From Tribonema minus (lineage: Eukaryota; Sar; Xanthophyceae; Tribonematales; Tribonemataceae), in NCBI GenBank assembly GCA_017506865.1, contig JAFCMP010000082.1, forward strand, positions 248,001-312,000: a stretch of DNA of 64,000 nucleotides, in the 5' to 3' direction. Each line of letters begins with the position of its first letter. The stretch's first letter is position 1. The notes under the pieces were generated by a model that worked only from the letters and a program-made list of their open reading frames with translations, had not been told where the DNA came from and made no database searches. Below, one piece after another: positions 36,852 to 48,823 of the stretch. The translations under genes were made by a program, and so were the position numbers.

Positions 36852-39721
36852 ATGGCGAAACACCTGATTTGGTGTCTGCTACTTGCCTTGGCGCCTCTGC
36901 ATGCCAGTGCAGCAGCAGATCCCACGTGCGCAAATGGTATCAAGAGCGCGGTGAGTGCTGCTGCTGTGGTCGCATCATAACATCTTTTCGACACACTGCT
37001 ACTGCTAGCTTCGAGTCCGCCGCACCGCCTGCTGCTGATGCGGCTGCTGTGCGACCTGGACGGCTGGTAGTTCGTTCGCTTCCATGATGCCCGGACACGT
37101 TCGCTTGTTGGACATGATGCTATGACACGGTTCTCGACGTGACCGGCTATGAAGCGAGTAAGCAAGCTCCGCCACCAGGCACACCACTGTATGCATCAAT
37201 CCCAAAGTTAAACTTTGGTAGCGTTGACACATTGACACGGGTTGAGTCACATGTTGTCTGCCAAGAACAGAAAACGTATCAGCAGCCAGCAGAGATGCAA
37301 GCCGGAACTGATTGCGCTTTGCAACATTTTTTGTGTTTCGTTATGCAGGATGGTTTCTTCTGCTGCCCCAGGGGCTGCGGCGGGTGCGGCGGCTTCGGAT
37401 GCCAGTGAGTTCGTACATCCTCAGGTTGTTGTTCTATTCTACTTCTATGTGTGCATGAGCAGTGTCCTGCACTATTCATCCCACTGCGTTGCGCTGGCTT
37501 GCATGAAGTGGGAAGCTGGTGCGGCACAGCAGCATAGAGCGCGCTTTTGTTAATTGAGCGTTTGTCCAACTGGTTTTCAGCATACCCATGCCGTGCATGT
37601 TTGTCGCTGTAGCACTCAAGTCTAAGCAACTCTGGTCTGCATGCTCGATAGTTCGTCTCATTTCGGGCAGCCAAAACAAGCACAGGCCTCATCCTGCTTT
37701 GTCCTATCCTCATGGCAACGTTCTCATTCCGCGACGCCAACTGCTGCGGCTCCGGCATCAGAAAGACGGCCGCCTCTGCTCAGTTATTGACGCGAACCGT
37801 TGCCCCTAACCCTCAACCTTGCCCTAGCCTAATTCTAACCCCACCCCCCAACCTGACCCCCCTGTACCTGCCTCGCCGTACCCCCCGCCGCTGCCACGCT
37901 GCAGAAACCTGGGCCTCGGCGAAGCCAACTGCTGCGGCTCCGGCATCAGGAAGACGGGCCGCCTGTGCTCGGTCATCGATGCGCCGTGCGGCCTCCCGGG
38001 GTCCGGAGTAAGTGCCCAGCCCACCGCGGCCCCCGTGGGCACGCCCAAGCCGACGGCGGCGGCCGTCCTCACTGCGGCGCCGACTGCCGCTGCTGCGGTG
38101 ACGGCGAAGCCGACGGTGGCAGGGGTCGCAACGAGCGATCCGACGTGCAGCAACGGCGTGCTCAACGCGGTAGGTGCTCTCTCTTGTGATGTGGTTGGCT
38201 GAGCGATGTTGCGCGCGCTGCAAAGTGCTCAAGTAGGTGCAGCTGAACCGTACGTCACTCGCACTCGGGAGTGTTGTGTTTTAGGGCAAGTTTGTGCACA
38301 TGAGACGCGTGTGCACGGTTGTGGTACTTCAAGTGGTACTGTCACTCAGGAGTGAACTGTGTGTGCAAGTGAGACACATGTGTGCGGTTGGTCATCAGGG
38401 GTTGTAACGAGCGCTGATACACTGGGTGGCAGCGCTCAGAAATGCGCATCAGCACCACTGCCGCATGCAAATCAGCCGATGATTCTCAAGAAAAACCTAC
38501 TAGTATACTAAAAAATGTAGTATTGATGTCGGCGGGCCCACAGCGCTGCCGCCCGCTTTGCACTGACCCACGATGCGTTGCATACAGTACAAGCACACAC
38601 ACGCTAACATGCACATGCGTGCACACAAACACACACACAATTTGCGGGCATCTCACTGTCATCGCCACCGCTGCCGTCGCTGCTGCCGCTGCTGCTGCTG
38701 CTGCCGCCGCCGCCGCTGCTGCTGCTGCTGCTGCCGCCGCCGCTGCTGCTGCTGCTGCTGGCGCCGACAGGACCGCAACGTCTGCTGCAGCAAATCGTGC
38801 GGACAGTGTGGCGGCACTGGGTGTGACACGTTCTTAGGTACCTGTTTTAACATATGCCATTATACTCCCCTGCAGTTGCGCGTCTCTATGTAAGGAGTAC
38901 CTCACACTTGAAGCTGTCGGCACGCTCGTCCGTGGTGTAATAGTGTTCACCTCATTTTCCCATCTGCCACACGAGAGGAACAGCAATGCCATCCCATGTA
39001 GTTAGGGGGCGAGGTCTCAAATGTGTGCACAAAGTATAGATTGGAGCCAGGAAAGGCCAAAAAAATGACACCCCGATCTTGTTGTTTGTATCTGAGAGCT
39101 GGCGCAGTCATCTGCACACCACAACGCTATCCTGCATACTTCGCGAGCCGACGTCACAAGTACGCAACGCGTACACGCGCCAAGGTCGCCCTTCTCGCCG
39201 CTCTCTGCTGCAGAAGCCACGTACCTCTGCGCCCGCCCGCACGCAGCTCTGCGCGTCGCTGCCATGGCAAAAACCGTCAAAGTCCGTTCTCCAGGGCCCT
39301 TTACGCTACCATGCACGCCCTGGTGCGCGTCGTACAGGCCACTGCTGCGCTCCCCCACGCGCTCCCCACAGCAAGCAGGGGGCACCACAGCGCGGCAACC
39401 CGCTGAGCCGCAGCCGTAATCTGCGATGCTTTGCAGTTGTCAGTGCTGCCGCGTGTGCACTCGACAACAAGTGCCGCGCTCTCAAATTGCGCCCGTCTCA
39501 CGGCACGACACAACACTTCACCCCCCCCGCCCCCTCTTTCCCCTCAGGCGGCGCCGCGGCGTGCTGCCAGGGCAACATCCGCACCGCCAACCTCTCGTGC
39601 GCACTGAACCCGGCCCCGTGCGTCATCGTCGGTGGCACGGCTCCACCTGCTACGGCGCCCCCCGCAACTACCGGTCCCGTGGTCCCCCCCGCGACCACCG
39701 GCCCCGTCGTGCCGCCTCTAG
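36852..39721 (+). CDS. GH26 gene exons 1-5: signal peptide, Cys-rich modules 1 and 2, linkers
   Basis: Module 1: DPTCANGIKSA, FFCCPRGCGGCGGFGC, NCCGSGIRKTGRLCSVIDAP. Module 2 repeats the plan: DPTCSNGVLNA, NVCCSKSCGQCGGTGC, CCQGNIRTANLSCALNPAPC. Introns fall at the same places in both modules, before the CC-CG-CGG exon and before the second CC, though with different phases in places. This points to an old tandem duplication of a multi-exon module. A linker (PTAAPVGTPKPTAAA) joins them, and a TGPVVPP repeat follows. I know this Cys pattern from heterokont secreted proteins but no function for it; carbohydrate binding is inference from its link to a glycosidase. Confidence 0.85.
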
Positions 39722-42700
39722 GTGAGCACTGCTGCTCACTCGGTGGCACCGTTTTGCGCCAGTGCAGCGCGTGATCGAGCGCTGCGAGTTCGGCGCACGA
39801 CTGGATATTATTGCAGCACGCTTCCGATGCCTTCATATGTTGGGGCGGTCACCAATACATCATGAGTTGTTGTCATTACTTCAACTTCGATGTAGTATAC
39901 ATGTATGTCACTACATTTGAATTACTACGGGGCATGTCAGTGCTCAGTCTGGTGCATCAATGCTCAGGCAGCTTGGGGTGGGCGGGGGGGGGGCTCCGCG
40001 TTTGCGCCGCGCTGCCGCGAGCGCTCTCCCGTGCCTTGATCACAGCTGATCGCGCTTCAGTAGCAGGAGCTCAGCATCGCCTCAAATCCTCTGAGGTACT
40101 GTTGTCGTGTGTGGAAACTGCTCACACGTGGCATCAGGCGCGTGAGCGACATCACCAGCATCCTTTTACAAACTGCACTTCAACATCATCCGCTGAGCAC
40201 TGCCTAATCTGATGCATATACGTATTTGTGGTGTGTGTGTGGTGTGTGCGTGTGCCTGTGTACAAGCTGCACTTCAACATCATTCGCTGAGCACTGGCTT
40301 ACTCTGAATACGGCATGTATCTTCATGCGTGTGTGTGTTTGTGTGTGCCTGTGCGGCATTGCTCAGGCGGCGTGCGGCAACCGACGGCCATCGCCATACT
40401 GCCGGGCAATCCCCCAGCGCTCAGCCTGCCCGCGCGCGAGGCGCTGTACGGCGTCAAAGTGGAGTCCATCCTCATGTTCCAGCAGATCAACGTGAGCGCT
40501 CACTGCCGTGTGCTCGCCGCTGCTGCGCTGTCAAAGCGGAGCGCAAGTGCTCATGTACCTCCATGCGCACGCTGCTGCGTCGTCAGAGCGAAGCGCGTCC
40601 TCCAGCGGACTGACGTGAGCGCTTGCCGCCGTGCGCTTGCTGCCGCGCCGTCGCGCACTGTCCTGCATATGTAGCGTGCATCAGGAAACGCTGCTGCAGC
40701 GTCGAAGTGGAGCGTACACGCTCACCGCCATGCGCGTTGCTGCGTCGTCACAGCGGAGTCCGTCCTCCTCATGATGTTCCAGTAGAGCGACATGACCGCT
40801 GTGTTGTCGAGCGTTGTCCTGAACAGCGTGCAGACCACCGTGTGGCTCATGGGGACAGAGATCACCCTGTTCTGCCGCTGAGCAACTGCAACCACGCACC
40901 CCGAGCCTCAATTTGTTGCACCTCTACCCCCCCCCCCCCCCCCCTGCTCTCCCCCCCCCCCCCCCCCGCCTGCAGAACCTTCACTTTGAGTGGGTGGCCG
41001 ACGAGCTCAACAAGGGGCACCTGCCTCAGCTCGTGATTGAGTTCTTCAGCGACGGCGTCACCTGCGCGAAGATTGCTCAGGGCATGTACGACCCCCTGCT
41101 GATGGGGTTCATCAACGCGGCCAAGGCGGCCAACGACGTGCGCCCCTTCTATATCCGCCCCCTCCACGAGTTCAACGGTGAGGCTGGGCTTTGTTTAAGT
41201 AGTACTCCAAAGGCTTTTGAATCGAAGCAACTCACTTCAAGAAGTATATTTAACGCGGCCAAGCTGGCCAAGGACACGCGCCCCTTTTGGATTTTTCCCT
41301 CCACGAGTTCAACGGCGGGGCTGGTGCTGAGGGGTCTGTTGAAGAGTATTTCAAAGTCTGAAGTAGTACTTTGAAATTACTCACATTTGATTTTGCTTGA
41401 GGGGGGTTGGAAACCCTATAAATCAGGCGAGATATGCAGCTCTGATGCCCCACGTGCAGTGCGTGTGCTCGCAGCCCCGGATGTAATGGCAGCTGAAAGC
41501 AAGCGCCACCTGCGCTAAGCCAGGCCGGTTATGGTTGAGCCACCAGGAGGGCCTCGTCATCAGGATTAGGGTTACGGTTAGTCTGCCGTGGCCCCTACAC
41601 TTAGTTCTGTGCCCGCCTGTCCCTGTGAAATCACTGAAATCGGAGGAAGTAGAACCAGTAAGAGTTCTGTGCCCCGCCTGCCCCTGTAAACTCACTGAAA
41701 TCGGAGGAAGTAAAATCAGTAAGTCAGCAAGTAAAATCAGTAAGCTGACACTGCAACTGCGATGTGGGGAAATTGGCAAAGGGGGCTCCCCTCCCCCCCC
41801 CCCCCCTCCCCCCGCGACTGAGTCTGTGAGAAGCCTTTGAAGCCCCCCCCCCCCACACACACACACACAGTCGAGGCGGGCATTGTTGAGCAGTGCGTGT
41901 GATTCTGTGCGCGCGTCGTCAGGCGACTGGTACCCGTGGGGAATCTACGTGGCCAATAACGTCAACTCGGTGGCGGACTTCAAGGCCGCCTTCAGGCACG
42001 TCTCGCTCCTGTTCAAGGCCAACCTACCGCACGTCAAGGTTCAGCAGGGGTACAACAACCGCAACGCCTTCGACACCCCGACGGACATGGGGTCGTACTT
42101 CGTCGGCGCCGACGTCGTTGACATGGTGAGTGAGTGAGTGAGTGAGTGAGTGAGTGAGTGAGTGAGGGAGTGAGGGAGTGAGGGAGTGAGTGAAGGATAC
42201 AACCGCAATGCACTTTGTTGGCGCCGACGTTGTGGATGTGGTGAGTGAGTGAGTGCGTGAGTGAGTGAGTGAGTGAGTGAGTGAGTGAGTGAGTGAGTGA
42301 GTGAGTCAGAGGCGCAACCGGCAACGCTTTTGACGACACGACCGATATGGGGCTGTCCTATATAAGCGACAACGTTGTGAACATGGTGATGGAGTGAGTG
42401 AGTCAGTGAGTGAGTGAGTCGAATGGAGCACATTGACCGGCATATATATGTGCCTTTCGCAGTCGAAGGCAATCAGTCAAGTATGCTAAATGTATGCTGC
42501 GGCACAGTGAATAAGGTCATAGCTTGTGGTGACAGCTGCGAGCTCTTTACGGTATGTAGGTATGTGATGCGTTTTGGTGCGCGCCTTGGCGCTGAGTCAG
42601 AGGGTCTGAGTCTACTGGTACCGCCGTTGCCCTGGCACAGACGTATCATGACGCGTGCAGAGGCTCAAGTATCTGTATGTATTGGTATGAGCATGTGTGT

Positions 42701-45700
42701 GGCGCCTGAAAACGCGCTGACCCAATCTTGCGCTTTCATGCGAAGGCACCACAAGCCGCAATAAGCATTGTTAGGTGACTGCAATAACGAAACTGGTACG
42801 AGCACAGATGAGATGACACCGCCCCCCCCCCCCTCTCCCCGCCCCCCTTGCTGCTGCCGCCCCAGGTCTGCTTCTCCCTCTATAACTTTGCGGGCATACC
42901 GAACGTCGGCAAGGGCACCTTTGCGCAGCTCGCAGAACCCATCTACTCGCAGGCAAGACACTTCTTTCAGCAAACCTTGCATGTTCATCGCCTGAAGGCA
43001 CATGATCCATTCGATAGAGAGGAACTTATTGTCTCACACGAGCACCTTGCAAAGTGACTGAGAATGCCCGGCCACGGTGTATATGTAGAGCATCTCGCAC
43101 ATACCTTGACGTACGTGTTTGGTGCTGCGGTGCACACATTTTCTTGTCATCGCGCTGCCGTGCTTCTCATGGAAAGTTGTGATACTTTTTGGTAGCTGCT
43201 GCTTCACTGCTGCTAGCTCCTGATGTTCTGCTCATGCACAGTGCACGCATCTGTACCTACACCACTCAACTCAAGTACTCTCAGTACCACCAGCACCTGT
43301 GAGCTTCATCAAGTGCTGACCGGTTTGCGCAATCTGAGGTCTTAGATCAACATGGTGCCGTGCTAATCATGATGGAAACAAACATACATACATGCATTCA
43401 CCTGCATGCAATAAATGTGTACACCTTACATGTATTTACACTTCAACATTGTACCTCAGTAGGCTCACTGCAGGCCTGTTTTCACTGTGACTTGCGGCAG
43501 TACCTGTTTAATTTCTCATTGAGAACCGCTTTCTATAGGGCGCAGTTTACCTTAGAGCCCAGACTGTTGCTGTCAAGATTGCTGCTGGAATCTACATGTA
43601 ATACCTTGTGAAAACAGTGTCGCAATGCACATTGACAATCACTTCTGACGTCGCCAAATGGCATCCCCCCCCCCCCCCCCCCCCCACTGCATGCTCGCCC
43701 ATCTGTCCGTCCCCGCTGGACTGCGCCATACCATGTGTACGTATGCGACGGTCTAGAATTTGTGGAGTTCCACGTACAGCTCCTTGCGCGCAAACAGCAG
43801 CATCACACTTCAAATTCAACCTCAACTGCAAAACAGCGCTCTTCACAATGACTTCAACTTCAACTAAGGCACATGCGACGCCTGACACGACCATTTCGTG
43901 CCTACTGCTCATTGCCACACAGCTGAAGGTCGCCATTCCGGCTGCCATGCCGATGTGCATATCGGAGATGTCCTCCACGGACATCGGCATCAACAAGGTG
44001 CGTGGGTAACGTATGTAGCAGGCGTTCTGGGTTGTGTCCTGCTTGCGATGCGCAGAAGCCTTCAACAGCGGCAGCGCGAACAAGCTGCAGAGCCCGCTGA
44101 CAACTCGACCTATCGCGTGGGGCCGCCTCAAGAAATGACTCTTTAATTGAGCGTAGACTGTGCGGAAATGATCATCTGGGCTCTTTCGCGCCCTGATCAG
44201 GAAGACTCTGCAAGAGGCACAGGAACTCGGGTGACCTCATGAGAAAATAAACTTGGAGACACTCATATGGCCTGCGCACGTCCGAAGCCGAGCAACCAAG
44301 ACCACTTGTTCACGTAGTGCTGACTGATGAGCACTGCTGCTCGTTGCACAGCGTGTGATGATACCCCCCCCCCCCCCCCTCCTCTGCCTCCACAAGTCAA
44401 ATACCCACCGCTCTGTGCCAGTTCCAGTGTGCCGTTCAACTTAGCGCAGCGCGCTGTGCGCATTCACGCTCTCCTGGCGTGCCAGCGAACACCCAAAATT
44501 TCAAAAGCTCAGCAGTCTTACAGCAGCAGGCCTCAATTATTCCGTGAACTCACACGATCAAGCAAAGGTACCAGAAATTGATGAAAAAAGTGAGCTGACA
44601 CCGCGCCCCCTTTGCTGAGCGCTGCTGCAGCCCGCGTGGATCACCGACACGTGGAACGCGCTCGCCACGCAGTTCACACGAATCACCTTCATCAGCTGGT
44701 TCTTCGAGCAGAACGGGAAGACCCAGAACGGGATCCCGACGCGGTGGGACCTGAACAACCAGGTGAGTGCACCGTTCTTGTTGTTGACGTATGATTATCA
44801 TGTCATCTGAGTCTCAATCATCGAGTCGTGAACTGCCCTGCAGTCCGTTTGTGCGCCGCTTCGTCATCCTGGCGTTGATCAGGAAACTTCAATTTTGGTC
44901 CTATGATTCAATCTGGTCCTGGCGTAGAACTGTCAGGCGGGGGCTGCTGCGCTAGAGCAAACTGCAGTTCATGTGGTGCGTGTCACCGCAGTCCATAAGC
45001 TGCCCTGTTCCATCACACAAATGATATACAACGAGCTTCGCTCCAAGCATAGTCAAGCTGCAATCAAGCTAGGGCAGCATAAGCGATCAGAAAACTGACA
45101 TGCAGCAAAGCGAAGTGCCAGTGGCGGCGTCACGCGCCCCTCCCCCAACACACTGCCGCCATCGGATCACTTAATGCAGAGAGTTCACACTATACCCCAC
45201 ACAGGACGTAACAAGCATTGACCATGATGATCGTACATCATGCAACCGGCGTGCATACACGGAAACACACATGTGTACTTCGAATAACATAGTTGCAACA
45301 CGAACACAGGTGTACACATGTATATGCACGAGTTACCTGCATCCTTCGTCTGTCAGACTGCCCGCGGCTGGCGCTCCTGGCTCAATACCTGCAACGTCAA
45401 GCAAGTGACCGTGCCTTTTGCTCCGGTGCCGTTACCACCAAGCTGCCAAAGTGCAGTGTGGAAACTTCCCAGCTGCTGCAAATTCTGATGCCGCGCGCAG
45501 TGTGTGGCCAGTACCACACAGTACATAAACTGAACCCCTTGCACCTACGCGCCACGCGCGCTGAGCGTGCAGGCGGAGATAGACGCGTGGACAAGTGGTC
45601 TGAACAACTTCAGAAGCGTGACCGCGCCCCTCGTGCGCCAGCGCCGTGGCCTCGCAGAGATCATGGCGCTCGACGGCGACGCGGAGCTTATTGAAGTTGA

Positions 45701-45737
45701 AGATGAGGCGTCCGGCGGGTCGCTCTCGTGCGCTTAA
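36852..45737 (+). CDS. Secreted GH26-type glycoside hydrolase (beta-mannanase-like) with two Cys-rich modules
   Basis: I rebuilt 12 exons: 36852-36950, 37349-37404, 37905-38169, 38771-38837, 39548-39721, 40367-40491, 40976-41177, 41923-42125, 42866-42952, 43923-43997, 44631-44762, 45573-45737. They total 1,650 nt (549 aa) with every phase consistent. A signal peptide (MAKHLIWCLLLALAPLHASA) is followed by two Cys-rich modules, Pro/Thr/Ala linkers and a GH26-like catalytic domain (about 230-510). RPLHEFNGDWYPWG contains the probable acid/base Glu327, and ISEMSS the probable nucleophile Glu441. The 114-residue spacing fits GH26, which cleaves beta-1,4-mannan and related glucans by a retaining mechanism. 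The substrate here is unknown. The intron after 42952 uses a GC donor. Several exons have partial copies in the adjoining intron. Confidence 0.9.
37732..37806 (+). repeat. Decayed upstream copy of GH26 gene exon 3 start
   Basis: GCCAACTGCTGCGGCTCCGG at 37737 repeats 37924-37943 and the match runs on for about 70 bases (NCCGSGIRK…). Relative to the live exon, the copy has lost one base after the IRK codons, so it no longer reads through, and it lacks the CTGCAG acceptor. A run of degenerate CCCTAA/CCCCAAC text (37803-37860) separates the two. Confidence 0.85.
38665..38762 (+). repeat. GCT/GCC trinucleotide tract in intron 3 of the GH26 gene
   Basis: About 95 bases of (GCT)n and (GCC)n run directly up to the acceptor GCGCCGACAG of exon 4 (38771). 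The frame stays open across it and would encode poly-Ala or poly-Leu. The phase-0 join of exons 3 and 4 does not need it. Confidence 0.75.
40367..45737 (+). CDS. GH26 gene exons 6-12: catalytic domain
   Basis: Key segments in order are ALYGVKVESILMFQQIN, HFEWVADELNKGHLPQL, CAKIAQGMYDPLLMGFINA, RPFYIRPLHEFNG, DWYPWGIYVANN, HVKVQQGYNNRNAF, YFVGADVVDM, VCFSLYNFAG, AAMPMCISEMSSTD, WITDTWNALATQF, ISWFFEQNG and a C-terminal acidic tail to the stop at 45737. The beta/alpha barrel landmarks of GH26 are in the right order, and both catalytic Glu are intact. An open stretch at 40796-40893 (VLNSVQTTVWLMGTEITLFC) could be an alternative exon but ends in a stop and lacks a clean acceptor, so it is left out. 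Confidence 0.88.
40500..40790 (+). repeat. Degenerate copies of GH26 gene exon 6 donor edge
   Basis: The exon end GTCAAAGTGGAGTCCATCCT…CAGATCAAC plus GTGAGCGCT is echoed downstream at about 40531 (GTCAAAGCGGAGCGC), 40582 (GTCAGAGCGAAGCGCGTCCT, then ACGTGAGCGCT), 40702 (GTCGAAGTGGAGCG) and 40748 (GTCACAGCGGAGTCCGTCCT, then ATGTTCCAGTAGAGC). Copies are short and diverged. Confidence 0.65.
40927..40967 (+). repeat. Poly-C polypyrimidine tract before GH26 gene exon 7
   Basis: Two long C runs separated by TGCTCT end five to eight bases before the acceptor GCCTGCAG at 40975. Comparable C tracts precede exons 5 (39522-39546) and 9 (42821-42847). Confidence 0.85.
41245..41320 (+). repeat. Copy of GH26 gene exon 7 end inside intron 7
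   Basis: AACGCGGCCAAGCTGGCCAA at 41251 and CTCCACGAGTTCAACGG at 41301 repeat the exon text at 41115-41177. This text encodes the end of the catalytic motif region. The copy lies about 135 bp downstream, keeps about 85% identity and has changed at the donor (GCGGGG in place of GTGAGG). Confidence 0.85.
42126..42420 (+). repeat. GTGA microsatellite blocks alternating with copies of GH26 gene exon 8 end
   Basis: The donor of exon 8 (ATG then GTGAGT) begins a (GTGA)n tract at 42126-42193. Two partial copies of the exon end follow: ACAACCGCAATGCACTTTG…GTTGTGGATGTG near 42200-42238 and a diverged CGCAACCGGCAACGCTTTTG… near 42311-42383. Each is followed by its own (GTGA)n run (42239-42304, 42385-42418). 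The microsatellite is a multiplied splice-donor sequence. Long minus-strand LTHSLTHS frames here are artefacts. Confidence 0.9.
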
Positions 45738-48700
45738 CGCGGTTCTTTGTGAACGCGTGCGAGTATGGGCGCACGGTTCAGGGGGGGTGGCGCGCATGGG
45801 GGGTGTACAGAGAGTTACGGAGTACAGAGAGGGGGGGGGGGAGGGGGGGGGGGGGGCTTCGGTAGGAAGGCTGCTCAATTCATGCGCCTTGTAGTAGGGT
45901 AAACTCCAAGGCATTTGATATGTGTTGTGCGGCACGGGGCGCAGTTTAATTTGTTCCAGTGGTGCGTTATGTAGCTAGCCTTGGCACCGCATTTCGATTT
46001 TATGACTCATGGAGAGGTGCAGTTTTGACTGGGCTCTTTCGCGCCCCGAAGAATAATCTCGACCATTAAAAAAAAAGCAAGCAATACCACATTAAAGTCA
46101 GCGTTGTCAAGGGGATCCCACGGTGCTTTCTGATTGTTGCTGCATGTTGCTGCGTGGTGTTTTTACATTGTCACCATGCAGTTGTTAATTGAGTGCGCCT
46201 AATGATGCCATCTACTAGGCGCATATGCGCACCTGACACACATGCCGCAACCCAATACATACTTCAACAGCTCCAACATTGGCTCTGCAGCACTGCTCAC
46301 CATTCCAGCGAGCCCCCTATGTGGACGTGGTCGCATTTTGGCTTACAAAGTAGGCAACGGTATGATCTACAAAGAAGACCATCAGCATCAAACAACTTGC
46401 CATGGCTGCATAGATGCGACAACAACATCTGATGCGTCCGTGATCAGCAGCTTGCAAGCTCTTGCAGTCAAACAGCTCGAGCTTTACTCCTGCTGAAGCA
46501 CCCAGTGATGTGCATTGTGGCCTGGCCCTCGCTGTCAAGCTTTTGCATGTCCGTTAAAAAACAACTGGGACTGAGTGCCTTGTCAACAAGTGCCAATTGC
46601 CCATGGCACGATCACGCGTGGTGAACAAACGGGCGCCATCGTCACTGCTTCACCATGTCACATGATGCATCGTGAGTGAGGAATATATTATGCTGCTACT
46701 ATGCAATTGACGTCCACGTTGCACACACTCATGTGGTGATGCATCGTGCTTGCTGAGCTCCCATGGTGTTGCCAGCAGCAGCAATTGTGCAGCACCGGCT
46801 TGAACAGCAGCAGAGCGGCTTGCGCCGCAAGCTTGTGTGCACGTAATGGCAGGAGACGACAGAACCAAACGTAGGGGTGCTGGAACATTGTTGTATGGTC
46901 AAAGTTGGACGCAGGTGATGCGATGTCACCGTGGTACGCAAATGCAGCCAGACCAGGCCTGCACAGCGCAGGCGTGCAACAGGGTTGCAGCACAGAGCGC
47001 AGAGCATCACCACACCTTCCATCAACAGCTACAAAGCAATTGTTTGTCTGACGTCCAGAGGAGATGCACGCAGCTCATCCTATAATAGTGCCCGCGCAAC
47101 AGGCGGCGGCGCGTTGCGCACTGCAGCACAAGGCTGTCCACCGAGCGGGGGCCCGTGGGGCCCGTCCCACCCTGCTCAACGACATGAATGCTTCCCCCAA
47201 TGTTGCAGTGCATGCCGGCCGGGAAGTTTTGCACAACACCCGCTCCAGACGCCACTGGCCGTAGCCGCAGCCACAATGCGATGCGCTAGCAGGCGCCGCC
47301 GCGCGAGGCCCGCTACCGCGGCAGGGAGCGTGCTTGAGCGTGCACCCACGAGGGCAGATGAACATCATCGCCGCCGGTGCTGCTGCGCACACGTATGCAT
47401 GCCCCGCCCACAGCAGCAACATGCAACGAGCCATACTCTGCAGTCAGCAGCTGCTCAAGCGCCACGGCCAGACGGCTACGGTGCGCCGCGTGACCCGCAG
47501 CCAAGAGAGCCGCTGACGCAAGCTGCCGAAGTTCAATACAGCAACGTCCCTTTCTGCAAGCCCCCTAGTGTGCCTTGGCTCTGCGTTAACCAGCGGCGAC
47601 GATGAAGCAGCCGCACATCCCTGCATGTACTGCCGCTTCCGATGCCAGCAAGCTACGGTCGTGTTGCATCCGTGCACTGCTTTATCTGCTCGACACTTTC
47701 TCATCAACCCGAAGCTTCCATCACCTCTGCTGCCGTCGCCGCAGACACCGCCCCATGCCGTTATTGCCATAATGGCTAATAGTACTCGACAAGCCCAACT
47801 GCTCAACGTTGGTGCCGCTGCGCCCGCTGCCGCCACCGCCGCCACCGCTGCCGCTGCCACCACCACACGCAGATTCTACCGCCCCGGTCATCCAGCATTT
47901 GAAAACACCAATGCCGCTGCAAACTCCGCCCCTGCCGCCACTGCGCCCAGCGCCACCATGGCCACATTGCGGCCATAAGCGCATCGCCCCGCCGCCGCCG
48001 CAGACAGCGTGGCGCGGTGCGGCATTGGCGCAGTCACTTAGCAAGGGCACGCGCAGTGATGAGCGCTGATGAATGCATGCGCTGCGCCAGTATACGGGCG
48101 GCAGGATGCATGCACCGTGTTCTCCTGGCGCCGACCCCTGAGCAGCAGGCACGTCCGTAGCCTTGCGTGCTCAGCGCTGTGCCTGCGTTGCAGCGCGCTT
48201 TTGCGCGTGAGGCTGCCCCTTTGACACAAAAAGCGCAGGTTGCAGCAGCCTCATGACAATTCAGGACTATGCTAGCTTCACCGACATATGTATATCACAA
48301 GAAGCGCTCCACCATGCAGCAGACCTTTTTGAATGTTTACAGCCCCTAGCAGTTGTCTAGGCCCTGCAGAGGCAGCGGTGTTACAACGATGATGACTGGC
48401 ATCAAAAGTGCAGCAGCTGCTGATGGTGCCTGCTGCGCCTCCTTTGTTTGTGTGCATCCACAGTGTACGTGCGGCACCTACTCCTGTCTGCAACCTTCAC
48501 CTTGCTCATCCTGTCAAGCCTCGTTCAACAAGTTGGCAAAGCGCACGCCAGAAGGCGGTGCAACATGATTCATGCTAGCAACGGAATATCAGGCTGGCCA
48601 TGGCATTGCTCACTGACTGCATCCGCTAGATCTTGCCAATGCGAGCGTTTTTCATTTGATTATGCCTATTGTGACAGCGTGGATGGGGCATCAGCATTGG

Positions 48701-48823
48701 CAGTCCTTTTGCTAGGTGTAGTACGCTGAATGTTGATGTCATCCTCCCTTTACACGCATAGTCCATCGTACTTTTATTCCATCGTACTACTAGTAGTCTA
48801 GTAGTAGTAACGTTCAAATTGCA

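Noticed and set aside
39498-39836. Minus frame with GTTGPVVAGG repeats
   Set aside because: Antisense of the TGPVVPP linker in GH26 exon 5, which is supported by signal peptide, Cys modules and phase.
40796-40893. Possible extra GH26 exon (VLNSVQTTVWLMGTEITLFC)
   Set aside because: It ends at a stop, lacks a donor, and exons 6 and 7 already join in phase with sensible protein text; it lies in the degenerate exon-copy zone.
42034-42472. Minus frames with LTHSLTHS repeats
   Set aside because: Translation of a (GTGA)n tract arising from multiplied splice donors; not a repeat protein.
47022-48152. Overlapping GC-rich frames on both strands (up to 224 codons)
   Set aside because: No domain, no splice logic, biased Ala/Pro/Arg composition typical of chance frames in GC-rich DNA.
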